Positions 36,991 through 49,300 of a stretch of DNA of 64,000 nucleotides are shown here, one piece after another. Made by a program: the position numbers and the translations under genes. The stretch covers positions 12,780,849 to 12,844,848 of the forward strand of contig JAZAYU010000011.1 in NCBI GenBank assembly GCA_038501625.1. Direction: 5' to 3'. How positions within the stretch are numbered: the first letter of the stretch is position 1; every line of letters starts with the position of its first letter. Origin of the DNA: Corbicula japonica. Its lineage: Eukaryota; Mollusca; Bivalvia; Venerida; Cyrenidae. The notes under the pieces are model-generated. The model saw only the letters and a list, made by a program, of their open reading frames with translations, was not told the origin of the DNA and made no database searches.

Positions 36991-37183
36991 TATTGTCCCT
37001 TCATACACTGTTCAACTCTTACTCTTTAGGCCACCAAAGAGGTAGGCAAAGCAAAATGTTGGATAGGGATTTAATTATTTTTAATACACTGAAAATTTTA
37101 ACAGGAGTACGGACTGTTATTTTTAAGCTTTTAATATGCGACATTTTTATCTTACTTGTTGGTCTGCAAAGATACAGAAACTG

Positions 37184-38950
37184 TGTCAAACTATTGCATT
37201 AACCCTGCCATGGTGGCGATCATGGAATCTGTAAACTATTGCATTAACCCTGCCATGGTGGCGATCATGGAACCTGTAAACTATTGCATTAACCCTGCCA
37301 TGGTGGCGATCATGGAATCTGTAAACTATTGCATTAACCCTGCCATGGTGGCGATCATGGAATCTGTAAACTATTGCATTAACCCTGCCATGGTGGCGGT
37401 CATGGAACCTGTAAACTATTGCATTAACCCTGCCATGGTGGCGATCATGGAACCTGTAAACTATTGCATTAACCCTGCCATGGTGGCGGTCATGGAACCT
37501 GTAAACTATTGCATTAACCCTGCCATGGTGGCGGTCATGGAACCTGTAAACTATTGCATTAACCCTGCCATGGTGGCGGTCATGGAACCTGTAAACTATT
37601 GCATTAATCCTGCCATGGTGGCGGTCATGGAATCTGTAAACTATTGCATTAACCCTGCCATGGTGGCGATCATGGAATCTGTAAACTATTGCATTAACCC
37701 TGCCATGGTGGCGATCATGGAACCTGTAAACTATTGCATTAACCCTGCCATGGTGGCGATCATGGAACCTGTAAACTATTGCATTAACCCTGCCATGGTG
37801 GCGATCATGGAACCTGTAAACTATTGCATTAACCCTGCCATGGTGGCGATCATGGAATCTGTAAACTATTGCATTAACCCTGCCATGGTGGCGATCATGG
37901 AATCTGTAAACTATTGCATTAACCCTGCCATGGTGGCGATCATGGAATCTGTAAACTATTGCATTAACCCTGCCATGGTGGCGATCATGGAACCTGTAAA
38001 CTATTGCATTAACCCTGCCATGGTGGCGATCATGGAACCTGTAAACTATTGCATTAACCCTGCCATGGTGGCGATCATGGAATCTGTAAACTATTGCATT
38101 AACCCTGCCATGGTGGCGATCATGGAATCTGTAAACTATTGCATTAACCCTGCCATGGTGGCGATCATGGAATCTGTAAACTATTGCATTAACCCTGCCA
38201 TGGTGGCGATCATGGAATCTGTAAACTATTGCATTAACCCTGCCATGGTGGCGATCATGGAATCTGTAAACTATTGCATTAACCCTGCCATGGTGGCGAT
38301 CATGGAATCTGTAAACTATTGCATTAACCCTGCCATGGTGGCGATCATGGAACCTGTAAACTATTGCATTAACCCTGCCATGGTGGCGATCATGGAATCT
38401 GTAAACTATTGCATTAACCCTGCCATGGTGGCGATCATGGAACCTGTAAACTATTGCATTAACCCTGCCATGGTGGCGATCATGGAATCTGTAAACTATT
38501 GCATTAACCCTGCCATGGTGGCGATCATGGAACCTGTAAACTATTGCATTAACCCTGCCATGGTGGCGATCATGGAATCTGTAAACTATTGCATTAACCC
38601 TGCCATGGTGGCGATCATGGAACCTGTAAACTATTGCATTAACCCTGCCATGGTGGCGATCATGGAACCTGTAAACTATTGCATTAACCCTGCCATGGTG
38701 GCGATCATGGAACCTGTAAACTATTGCATTAACCCTGCCATGGTGGCGATCATGGAACCTGTAAACTATTGCATTAACCCTGCCATGGTGGCGATCATGG
38801 AACCTGTAAACTATTGCATTAACCCTGCCATGGTGGCGGTCATGGAACCTGTAAACTATTGCATTAACCCTGCCATGGTGGCGATCATGGAACCTGTAAA
38901 CTATTGCATTAACCCTGCCATGGTGGCGATCATGGAACCTGTAAACTATT
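37184..38950. repeat. 45-bp minisatellite, about 39 units
   Basis: An extremely uniform 45-bp tandem array. Only three positions vary: GCGATC or GCGGTC, GAATCT or GAACCT, and one AATCC for AACCC, all transitions. Variant units cluster (GGTC in units 5 and 7-10; alternating TCT/CCT units near the centre-right), as expected from local slippage or gene conversion. Because 45 is divisible by three, one frame stays open on each strand. Confidence 0.97.
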
Positions 38951-39015
38951 AAGTAAGAAAATTGAACTAAAAAGGATATGAATAACATACAAATACAAAT
39001 GGTTTCCAGAATCAA
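37186..39015 (-). CDS. Candidate repeat protein (His/Arg-rich 15-mers), uncertain
   Basis: A 609-codon minus-strand frame. It begins at 39015 with about 25 residues including a hydrophobic run (CMLFISFLVQFSYLIV) that could act as signal peptide or anchor, then about 39 copies of HDRHHGRVNAIVYRF. All array variants but one are silent in this frame, whereas they change I/V and S/P on the other strand. No known family; the HDRHH cluster could bind metal. The stop falls right at the array edge and no splice or promoter evidence was found, so a non-coding minisatellite is the simpler reading. Confidence 0.25.
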   Translation of the reverse strand: MILETICICMLFISFLVQFSYLIVYRFHDRHHGRVNAIVYRFHDRHHGRVNAIVYRFHDRHHGRVNAIVYRFHDRHHGRVNAIVYRFHDRHHGRVNAIVYRFHDRHHGRVNAIVYRFHDRHHGRVNAIVYRFHDRHHGRVNAIVYRFHDRHHGRVNAIVYRFHDRHHGRVNAIVYRFHDRHHGRVNAIVYRFHDRHHGRVNAIVYRFHDRHHGRVNAIVYRFHDRHHGRVNAIVYRFHDRHHGRVNAIVYRFHDRHHGRVNAIVYRFHDRHHGRVNAIVYRFHDRHHGRVNAIVYRFHDRHHGRVNAIVYRFHDRHHGRVNAIVYRFHDRHHGRVNAIVYRFHDRHHGRVNAIVYRFHDRHHGRVNAIVYRFHDRHHGRVNAIVYRFHDRHHGRVNAIVYRFHDRHHGRVNAIVYRFHDRHHGRVNAIVYRFHDRHHGRVNAIVYRFHDRHHGRVNAIVYRFHDRHHGRINAIVYRFHDRHHGRVNAIVYRFHDRHHGRVNAIVYRFHDRHHGRVNAIVYRFHDRHHGRVNAIVYRFHDRHHGRVNAIVYRFHDRHHGRVNAIVYRFHDRHHGRVNAIVYRFHDRHHGRVNAIVYRFHDRHHGRVNAIV

Positions 39016-40140
39016 TTCCTAAATATCATTGATAATTTTGAATGTAAAAAATCCTAAATACCAATGCTAATGTACTTTTAAAGACTTTTACAGTGTATTC
39101 AATGTCAGTTCTCCGTTATAAACACATGGTAGATTTATCAATGATGAAAATAATATTTGAAACTCCCCCAGCGGTACCCTTAAAATTAAAATTAACCAAT
39201 GCCTCTACAGACATCAGAAATTCATTATAACAAGGTCCTTAGTCGGAAAAAATAAGTTATTACTTGTGCAGGTAAATAAATATTGCTATGTTAAGCATTT
39301 ATGTATAATAGGCACTTATAAAAGCTGCGTTGCACTGAAACTTGGTAAGGACTGCTGGAGATGGATCCAGAGGGGATTTCAGCGGGTTGCTTGAACCTTC
39401 TTTTTGGGACAGCAATATTTAATTTTCGTGTAACTACCCTAATACTCCACAGACCTTCCCCACCAAAAAAAAACACTTCTGGAATTTTTCATCTGACTCT
39501 GAATGCTTTGTTTATAATACATATCATAGTTAGTGTAATGGAAAGTAACTGCTGCGATGTGTTGCAACAAACTCCGAAGCAGTTATCTCCCTTTGAAGCT
39601 CTGCTTTGAAGAAATCTCTTGTCGAACATCCGAACTATAGATGCGTATATGGCTACCATCAGTCGTATGCATTACAGAGTAATGTATTGTCTCAAAAGTT
39701 TTATGAGATCAAAACTCTTTTTTTGACGGTCAAATTAAGAAGTTCATGGCATGTACAGAAAAGAAACACAATCTTTTGAGCCCATTGACGCAAAGAAATA
39801 AGATCCAGTAACTCAAATATCAGTTTCTTGCAAATTACCTCCCTTTTAATTAAAACGAGAACAAAATCCAACGCTTTGTCTTTCTCTATTATTTTTGGCT
39901 GTGAAGTTACCTATAATTTTAGGCGCGGTGTTTCCTTGCCTGTTCATTCATGTATTTTAAATATAATTTTTGTCATTTGATGTTTGAAAGACTGGTAAAT
40001 TTCACTATGTCTTTTTTAGTCTTGGTGAAATTTATGGAAGTCAACTTTATAACCCTATATTTACACAACCACATCATCTTCTACGATGAAGTCTTATTAA
40101 TCTAACGAATCTTAATTACTGATGTGGCGTATTGCTTTCA
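39016..40140. other. No gene seen
   Basis: Unique AT-rich DNA; a short frame at 39361-39609 has no family resemblance. Confidence 0.4.
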
Positions 40141-40145
40141 GATGA

Positions 40146-40355
40146 TATTGTCTCTACTGGGGAGCGAACCCTAACCGTACGGCGACAGCGCCCGGGCATG
40201 CAATTCTGATCACGCTACCGAATGAGCTAGCCGGGACAACCACAAAAAAGGTTGACCGGATAACCCTGATTTTCGTAATCATCACTGCATGACTTCGGTT
40301 ATCGAGGGGAGACTTTAAAGGCCGCCACACTGCACAAAAAGTGAGAATTTCAAAA
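40146..40355 (-). repeat. tRNA-derived SINE copy
   Basis: Same family as 34480-34987: the minus strand reads GGTTGTCCCGGCTAGCTCAT then a B-box-like GGGTTCGCTCCCC. The distal part is shorter than in the other copies. Confidence 0.7.
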
Positions 40356-41103
40356 GTGAAATTTCTACACCAAAACGCCGTTCACACTTTATTCGACTAT
40401 TTACAATTTTTTTGACTTGTGAGTTGCTGCGAAATCGCCTGTCGTGATTCGCTTTGTCTTCACCGTGGCTGTTCAGAACCCATTGAAAAAGGTGTAATAT
40501 GACTTTTTCTTCACATAATTTTAGTGAAATGAAAGTATTAATGTGTGTAATTATAGAAGTCGAATCGATATTCAATTGTTATCATCTGGGTAAAAACAAA
40601 TTTGGAATCTTTAAAGTAAGCACAAAGCCTAGTTAAGCACAGTGATAGGGATTTATTGCGAATAAAAATATTATTAATTGTATTATTAGTACATCGATCT
40701 CTAGTAAAATAAATGCTTATAAAGTTACCGCCCAAGGAGAATTTGTACTTTTGTGTTTATATCTCGGCCAGTTTGTAGATGGATGGTTTCAGTTTCCCAG
40801 CCAATAAGGTTTTGGATATTGTCCAATCATCCCCAAGGTTATACTTCCTGCTTTTTGAATTTTGCCTTTGGCGTAGTCTGTGATACGCAGAATTTATATT
40901 CTAAGATCCCCTGTCAAAATTCTATTCTGTTTAGTTCCGCCCATTGTTTTCTAGTTTAGGACAAACCCATTCTTTTATCTGGGGACCATACGCCGCTGAA
41001 CATGGAATGGTATTAATCTGAAAATACCTCATTGAAGGTTCCATGTTCACCGCCATATGCATACCATCGTTTGGGATGGATCAAAATTGTACTGTTTATT
41101 GGT
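40356..41103. other. No gene seen; weak inverted repeat
   Basis: CCGCTGAACATGGAA near 40992 and TTCCATGTTCACCGCC near 41039 form a short imperfect hairpin. Nothing else supported. Confidence 0.35.
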
Positions 41104-41236
41104 GTAAATATTGAGTTGCGCTCAACCCGGGGCTAGGCGGCGTGGGCAGTTATATGCAATCCCATTTCTGCTCATGAACAGGCTTAATCAAACCGAGCCT
41201 GCAGTATTTTCATATTTGTCGTGTTCGGTGGCTTTC
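41104..41236 (+). repeat. Interspersed repeat, inverted relative to 53697-53835
   Basis: Contains GGGGCTAGGCGGCGTGGGCA and TTGTCGTGTTCGGTGG; the reverse complement of both recurs at 53.7-53.8 kb in matching order. Confidence 0.65.
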
Positions 41237-41906
41237 AAAGTTCCATTTTCATCTATTTACCCATCAACAGCATCAACAGATTACTGAAGAAGATTATGCT
41301 TATGAACGGAATCGTTTAAAAGTAATTTATAGTACGATCGTAAATCTACATGTGACTGAAACTTTCCAGTGGTTTCGCACCTCTCTTTAGCGGCTTTTTC
41401 GAATTTGTTTAGAGGTTTTGGCATTAGCAACTACGAAATATGCTTGAAAAGAGAATTGATTAGTACTTCTTCGATGAAGTACAGCAGCCACCACTAATCT
41501 AACACTGTATTTACATTGGACAAATAGCTTTGTTGCTGACCGTTCCAGCATCCAAGCTTGGATCTAGCAATCCAAGGCGATAACCTATCAGGGTCATATT
41601 TTCTTGAGTTGTATTTGGTGTCTCACGGTTGAAATCTGTCAAATTTCTTATAAGTTCATATGTTCTTTTCCTCTACTTATTGGCTGTGAATAGGCTGTGT
41701 TTTCTAAGATGTGACTATTCCTTATACGCATATTTCTCTTTTTATAGAATTTTATACCAATACAGTATTTGTTACACGTTTACACCAATAATCTTTATGT
41801 TGCATCGGAAATCGCGAGATCATTACCAACCAGACAGTTTAGATGGTAAATGCCATTAGAAGTCATTATATTTGACCTTAACACCCTGAATAATCACAAC
41901 TATATA

Positions 41907-42143
41907 TTAGGCCAGAGAAAAAATATTTTAGATTCTCATTCCCGCCCGTCCCTGTCCAAAACCACCCGCCACCCAAAAAATTATTGGTAAAAAAATCGAA
42001 ACATATTCTGTTCCTTACAGAACGGATTTTAGACCATCCCGAAATACCTTCTTCGTTAATAAAAAATAAAAATTAAAAAGTCCCCCCCCCCTTTTTTCCC
42101 AAAATCCGGATGAGAATCTAATAATTTATTTTCTCTGGCCTTA
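41907..42143. repeat. Foldback MITE (GGCCAGAGAAA ends)
   Basis: TTAGGCCAGAGAAAAAATAT and TAGATTCTCATTC at the left are mirrored by GATGAGAATCTA and TTTATTTTCTCTGGCCTTAA at the right, arms about 35 bp. The interior is C-rich. Confidence 0.75.
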
Positions 42144-42171
42144 ATGCTAGAAAATTATCCAAAATATCAAT

Positions 42172-42310
42172 TAGGGCTATTCCAGTTAAACATATACCCT
42201 ACCCCAGGACGGCAAAATAAAAAACTTCTATTGGGGGAGGGTCCTGAAAAAAATAATCTTCTAATGGGGGTGGGGAAAATAGGATTTTCACTTCTAAAGG
42301 GGGTTGCGTT
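42172..42310 (+). repeat. Interspersed repeat, inverted relative to 63430-63590
   Basis: GGGCTATTCCAGTTAAACAT with CTTCTAATGGGGG-type motifs; the mirror image (TATGTTTAAATGGAATAGCC) ends the copy at 63.59 kb. Confidence 0.65.
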
Positions 42311-43421
42311 TTTGCCGGAAAAGAAAAGGAAGACCGATAGTTTGGTGGCTAGGAAATCGTCGGCGTGCGGGCCGAACTTATATGAGGACGATATGAATTG
42401 CAACGAGTGACTTCCCAATCCCGTTACAAGAAAACGACGCGAATTCTGATGTCTGATCGGTTTTCTAAGGTAGACCTTCAAAATTGGATGCCAGCTTACA
42501 GCGTACATGTAGCGCGTCAACACGATTATCGATACCACGGCCAACATCATTTTGTTTGGGGGTGGGAGGGAAAGGGGGATCACAGTGAACAAGTACACTT
42601 TGTACGCTCATTCGAGCGGACACAGCTTTGAAGGTGTAATTAAAATTTAATATCGCGACATTGCAGTGATGTACCGCGTAGAAGCCTGGACGCTCATAAT
42701 TTGATTTGGAAAGGCAATCGAAGCTTTCAAATGTTTATTTACAATTCCGTGAATTTATTAATAACCATTTTCATACTCTCGGTAAATTGATGTTCTCTAT
42801 CAGTGTGGGGAATCACGTGACCAGAAATGGTACGAAACACGGAATCCAATATGGCCGCATTGTGATTTTTTCACCGGTTTTTAAAAGGTTAGTAAAAACT
42901 ACAGTAAATATTTCACTCGTATTATAGCGCAGTCTATGGGTATTTTAATGCTCTTTCCAGCGATGTATGTGCCTTGTCAACATTCCTTCTAGTCTTTGAG
43001 TTACCTTCGAGGTTTTGGCCGAACCGGAGACAATTTTCTGGAAAAACGCGATGGTACGATACACGTAATAACTCTTTGTGCCCAAAAATCTCTGTATATT
43101 GCAGGTTTTCATATTTGTTTTAATCTGCAACTGCTAGGTATGTATCATATAGTAACCATGCACAGTGGTTGCTTATGAATATTTAGCGAATTCCTACAAA
43201 AACTTGACAAAATATTGAAATGGTACGCAACTCGTACTAACTGTTGGTAGTCTCAATATGCAACACGTGCATATCCTATCGACGGCGATTAACTTCAAGT
43301 GTGGGTCGTGTTAAGTGTATTGAACTATTTCAAACGTGGTTTTCAGTTCTCAAGATTTTCCGGATGCGTTGCAATCATTAATTAAGATGGTAACACGCTA
43401 AAATTCTTTATATCATTTCAG
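42311..43421. other. No exon proven; probable 5' region of zinc-finger gene
   Basis: Includes a TCCAATATGGCCGCATTGTG motif (about 42844), a YY1-like ATGGCCGC of the sort found near promoters. The ATG of the downstream gene follows a splice acceptor, so an untranslated exon is expected here but was not located. Confidence 0.35.
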
Positions 43422-43422
43422 A

Positions 43423-44216
43423 ATGGCGCCCTTGTGTAAAGTTTGTGGGAAAAACTTCTCCAGTCGGTCGGGACTATCAGACCATGAGCGATGTCATAAG
43501 GGGAAGGCCCCGTACAAATGTTGTGGGCATAATTTTTACAGCAGAACTCATTTCGTCAGGCACAGGTATATATATTGACACCCTTTGTTTCCATTTTTAT
43601 CAATTTCTCGTGTATTTCAATCAGTTATTATATGTTATGTAAATTGCACAGGATGGTCTTAATTATGTTGTTTGCATCCCGTTTTTAATTCGTTTTGATT
43701 AAAGAATACACAAACGGCAACTGTGGAAACTGCCATGGCTATGTTGTATGATATCTATGAATATTTCTCTTAGTTTGATAGTAATATGCAACGAAACAAT
43801 TTAACATTCACTTTTTATTTAAAATGACATTTTGGCGCTTTCTATCGTTTAAAGATGAGTTGCATATGATTCAGAGATGCCAAAGCTGTGTATGTATACA
43901 TGTAGACCTTTATCTTACAGTTTAATAAAAAGTAAATAAATCTTATGAGTGTGATCCATTTTACAGATGCAGTTTACACAAACTAGTGAAGAAATACAAA
44001 TGTAAAACATGCCAGAAAGATTTCGCCATTGAGGGAGATCTCGATAGGCATGAAAGAAGGCAAGAATGCAATAACATTTATAAATGTGACGTGTGCGGTA
44101 GCTCCTTTCATCGCCGCGGGGATTTAAATGAACATTTAGATAATCATAATGGAGAAATGAACTTTCTTGATGTGCTTGTAAATGATCATAACGTTTTTTT
44201 ATTCTTCGTTGTTTGA
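43423..44216 (+). CDS. Small C2H2 zinc-finger protein, two exons
   Basis: Exon 1 43423-43565 and exon 2 43967-44216, joined in phase (AG|A), 130 residues. Finger 1 is canonical ([21 protein letters not shown]). The second position is defective: [17 protein letters not shown] lacks the normal Cys spacing. The third, [17 protein letters not shown], ends HERRQEC, giving a CCHC-type end. The fourth is canonical ([17 protein letters not shown] then LDNH). A hydrophobic tail (NVFLFFVV) precedes the stop. The start ATG lies two bases after an acceptor (TATCATTTCAG), so an upstream untranslated exon is likely. C2H2 fingers usually bind DNA in the nucleus; target unknown. Confidence 0.75.
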
Positions 44217-44731
44217 CTGAACTTACTTATTTATAAATTTGAAATGATTAATCAACATGTTCTTAATTTTATAATCACTTAGTCATATTAACAATAGTAA
44301 ACGATGCCCCCTCGCGTGCATTTATCGACTAAATATGCTCTTTAATTTTAGAGAGCGCTAAGGGGAGGTAACAATGTGAAAGAACTCTATTGCTAGCGCG
44401 TTCGCGCGACCAACCACGGCGGATCACGTGACAATACTAAAAATTAAAATATCATTTATATGCACTGTTTCACAAATATGATATTTCATGCTACTTTCAC
44501 GAAAATTACCCGATGAAAAAATATTCAGCTCCCCTATATGCATTAAAGCTCATAAATGTCTACTATAATAGCAATAATCAGTTATAGCTTGAAAGCTAAA
44601 GATACAATCTAAGGTGTTTATATTTTCTCCGGCCTTTGAAAACTATTGTGTTATCAATTCATCCTTATAGTCAAATAACTTGCTGACATGGCAATTCTTA
44701 TTACACAGATGACTGTGTCATGCATTATACA
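44217..44731. other. 3' flank of zinc-finger gene, no other feature
   Basis: AT-rich, with no exon or clear repeat recognised. Confidence 0.35.
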
Positions 44732-45086
44732 ATTATTTACTTATTAGCTGGGAAATATGCTGTGATATTGACCTAAAAAATCGTTATTGACCGAGGCGAT
44801 AGCCGAGGTCAATAACGATTTTTGCGGTCAATATCAACAGCATATTTCCCAGCTAATAAGTAAATAACTGTTTTATTACATGAACTATCAATAGTTATAT
44901 ATATAACTTATATATATGTATATATATAATAGTTTTTACATGAACTATAAATAATATAAAAGATGGAAACTTTCGCATTCTATTTATAGACAGGTCAATA
45001 TCAGCGAAAGCGGGTCAAGATTTATTGACTCGGTTATTTTGGGGTGTAACCAATCGCGTTGCGTCTATTTACAGTTCATGTAATAA
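44732..45086. repeat. Compound foldback element, copy 1
   Basis: Two adjoining hairpins. The first, 44732-44868, is an inverted repeat with arms of about 62 bp (ATTATTTACTTATTAGCTGG; its mirror ends AAGTAAATAAC) around GAGGCGATAGCCGA. The second runs from TTATTACATGAACTAT to CAGTTCATGTAATAA, about 45086, with a TA-rich inner part. The same compound recurs at 62984-63334. Confidence 0.85.
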
Positions 45087-46314
45087 TTATTGTTATCCTC
45101 AAAAATACACATCTTTGGTCAGAAAAGTACAGTTTGCTATAACCACATTTTGCACAAACAGACGTTAAGGCATCAACTACATATTCATCCAAAAGTGTTT
45201 ATGTTTACAAACACACATTTCAGGGAAACTGCATGACAGAAAATCAGGATATAGGTCTAGCATGAAGAAAGACTAATATTTTTGCTATCAACATGTATTT
45301 ATATAATTTGAAGAAAAAATACATCACACTGATTGTGATCTCTGGAAAACAATTGTTGTTTGAACAGAAAATACTTTTAACTTTCAGCACAAAAATGAAA
45401 AAAATGTCCAAAAAAAGTATCCGAGAATTACAGCACAATAAAAAATAAGAAATATTCTTCAGAAAAAAAAATAAAGGAAACAAGTCCAGGTTGTGATGTA
45501 AATGGCCCAGTGCAATCTGAAACAGAAAGGATGCTTATGCTAGTCGAACTACAGTAATGGGTTTGATGGTTTAAAATAGAGTTTTATATATATTTGCATC
45601 TGTAAGGAAAAACTGTTCAAATTTAGATACTTTACGGATTTCTTTCTGATGAATGCCCGGGAAATCACAATCACAATAAAACTAAATAGCCATAGCCTTA
45701 CTACCTGCCTATGAACTTTATGACATTGTTACTGTAATGAGCTAATCTCTGACGGCAAGTTTCTCTAAAATATTGCATCCAATATCCAGTCCACAATAAT
45801 GGTGCAGATTGACGGCGACTAATAAACTATGTATAGGTTAGACTACAGTAATTCATTTCCCATAGACTCCCAGTATAGCTTGATCTCCTATTCTGAATTA
45901 GCTATTGGGTCAAGGCCTTAAAATCTTACTTTTTCAAATAAAACTAAACTAGAGACATCATTAAAACACAACAAAAATATAGCGTAACCAGTAAACTTTT
46001 TCGCGGCATGCACTGGAATACCACCACCCTCAGATTTGCGCCACTTTCAGTTTCACTTTGTCCAAAATAATACCCATTTTTAAAGATGAAAATTTTCATA
46101 CACTCAAAATAAAAATGCAAATGTTTTGTTTCAACTTCTCCTATACACTCTGCATTTTCACATTGCTATTTAATATTTTTTATTCTGCTTTTGCATTTTC
46201 AACCAATCACAGATTTACGTTATCTAATGGTCCGCACGAACCCTAGCCAAAATTGACTGGTTCCCGAGCCACCTGAATTACTGTAGTGTAACCTATAGCT
46301 ACTTACATGTACTT
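45087..46314. other. No gene seen; ZDHHC 3' flank
   Basis: AT-rich DNA downstream of the ZDHHC stop codon; part should be 3' UTR. Minus-strand frames here are low-complexity Phe/Leu runs. Confidence 0.4.
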
Positions 46315-49300
46315 CTAGACCACTGTTGTCTGTTCCACGTTCAAACCACCAGTGGAACTCTGTAAAACAATCGAAACATAGGAATTTTGTAAATGATTAC
46401 AAAAATAGCAACAAATTGGGGTGAATGAACCATACAATTTATCTAAACTATAATTTCTTCACAGAGATAAATGAAAAATAAATTTTAATTAATCGACTGC
46501 GAAGAATAACAAATTACTAAGGAGAATACCGTATAATGTTTTTTTTTCGCGAGCATAATATTTTCGCTATTTTCGCGACCGACGTGAATTCGCTAAAATT
46601 AAAAACGCTAAATATTCCCAACAACGTAGGCGTCAATTTCTGTGAGCGCAAATTCGCTAAATTAAACCGCGAAAATAAAAATTACGACAAAATCGCGAAA
46701 TTTTTCGATCGCGAAAATAACCCATTATACGGTATAAACTTCTATGAGAATATCATTTGTCTGCACTTTACTCCATTTTAACAGACGTTGTAAGTATTAT
46801 ATTGATAGAAATAAATCATATAAAACATTTACTGGTGCTAACATCATGATAAATGAATATGAAGGAAGACAGGAGTCAAACTCACTGAGATTAACAATAC
46901 TGAAACACTAACATTCCTTTGACTGAATATTTTCCTGATTTACCTCGCCCGCATTACATTCCTATGACTGAATATTTCCCTGATTAACCTCGCCCGCATT
47001 TCATTCCTATTACTGAATATTTCTCTGATTTACCTCGCCCGCATTTCATTCCTATTACTGAATATTTCTCCGATTTACCCCGCCTGCATTACATTCCTAT
47101 GACTGAATATTTCCCTGATTAACCTCGCCCGCATTTCATTCCTATTACTGAACATTTATCTGATTTACCTCGCTCGCATTACATTCCTATGACTGAATTA
47201 TTCCCTGATTTACCCCGCCCGCATTACATTCCAATGACTGAATATTTCCTTGATTTACCCCGCCCGCATTACATTCCTATGACTGAATATTTCCCAGATT
47301 TACCTCGCCCGCATTACATTCCTATGACTGAATATTTCCCTGATTTACCTCGCCCGAAAATACATTCCTATGACTTAATATTTCCCTGATTTACCTCGCC
47401 CGCATTACATTCTTTTGATTGAATATTTCCATGATTTACCTCGCTCGCATTACATTCCTATGACTGAATATTTCCCTGATTTATCTCGTCCGCATTGTAC
47501 ATTCCTATGACTGAATATTTCCCTGATTTACCTCACCCGCATTTCATCCCTAAATACATTTCGCTGTTATTTTCAGGCACGTTAAACATGTTAAATATGT
47601 GAATATTCTTTAGAAATTAGCATAGGAACTGAGTTTCATTTTGAGCTTCTATGCAAACTTCAGATATCAGATGGCGATTGCATTCTGTTGTGAAGACAAA
47701 ACACACGGCAATTTACACCATTTCTAGGACCTATCAATGGTTAAAAGTATCAAAATAAATATCATTCAAGTGCTGTTGTTGTTTTACTACAAGAAATAAA
47801 AACAACATGTGATTAACTGATTCACCTACCGGCTCGTCCTGTTTGCATCCAATACTTTTTTCTTCATCTTCCTGTTTTTCCTCAACCTTTGGCTTAACAC
47901 ACTCATATGTGCTCATATCGAGGTACACTGAAAACGCATACAGTGTATTAGAAATGTGACAAAGAATTAAAAGTACACGAGTTTAACTAATACATACATG
48001 TACAAAGTAACAATTAACAAATAAATAAAGTAGTGTCATCACAAAAAGAAAACAGCCGTTTTATTTAGCAAAACAACGAAAAAGCAATAACAACAAAACA
48101 AAAATAACAACAGAAGTTAGTGTAAGTAAGTAAGTAAGTAAATTCTTTATTTATAGAGGGTGACATATTTAGCAATAAACTAATCTTCCATATGACACTC
48201 CTTACAAGTATTAACATAGCATATTAACTATAATATTAGTGATATTACTAGAGCAATGTTCCAGGTTGTTGTAAGAATACAGCAAACTTCTACAAAATAA
48301 TTTTACCAATTGCACAAGATTATCCCCGTTATCATATCTTTTACCAAAGTTTATAAATTTTTGCATGTTTGGAAACAGTACATTTTGATTTATAAATAAC
48401 ATTTTTATTTAAGTTACCTGCCTCGGGCAATCGTAACCATGACAACTATAAGGATATCTACATCTTATCAATAATAAAATTGTCAAACCGTTTACAAAGA
48501 ATTATAGATATCAATTATGCAACGGAGTATCAAACTGATTATGACAATAAACTTCAAAATTAAGTAACACAATAAATACTTGAATTTAAAAAGAAAGAAT
48601 TTTTACTTAAATAAAAGAACATCAACATTTGATATAGCTACCATATTTTAGCATGGTAGCACTAACACGTGGCTTGATTCTATAAACAAACTACATGACT
48701 CTTGATATCACTTGATTTTTACCGATATGTTTTTGAAATACATACAATTACATAATATGATATATTCCTTACCGATACTTACTGTGCAAATTATTTACTA
48801 AAGTTAAAACTTTAAAGGTATAGACTTATAAACATTGTAATGAAAATAATACTTGCTGAGCTTAAGACTTACATAAAGACTTAGGTTAATTATCTACGAG
48901 GTCAATACTAAGTGCAGAAAATACTTATCAAGGTATTAAAATATGTGCTGAAAAACTTACGGTCGGAAAAACTGAGGCAAATACTTACTGCGCTAAGTTC
49001 TTACAAACCTATATACTTAGGAAACTTATTAAGAGGTGACACTAAGTGTAGAAACTACTTACTGAGGTTAATACTTACAAAGTGAAATCCTTAACTAAGT
49101 AAAAACTTACTAAAATCAATACTGAGGTATTAACTAAGATAAGCACTTAGGATATTATTTACTAAGATAAATACTGCGGTAAATACTGAGGTAAATACTT
49201 AGATAAATACTAAGGTAAATACTGAGATAAATTCTGAGGTAAATATGAGATATAAACTGAGGTAAAAACTAAGATAAATACTGAGGTGAATACTTAGATA

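Noticed and set aside
37184..38950. CRISPR-like array
   Set aside because: The units are contiguous tandem copies without unique spacers, and the genome is eukaryotic.
37156..38952. 598-codon plus-strand frame through the 45-bp array
   Set aside because: It stays open only because the unit is 45 bp; it starts in non-array DNA with no signal and accumulates replacement changes. Treated as a by-product of the repeat.
42167..42598. 143-codon minus-strand frame
   Set aside because: It overlaps an interspersed repeat that recurs inverted at 63.4-63.6 kb and has no family motif.
46315..46360. Reading 46359 onward as an internal exon ([12 protein letters not shown])
   Set aside because: That frame fits only if exon 6 is skipped; joined after exon 6 the phase gives a stop after TTVV, and exon 6 supplies the expected STYE motif.
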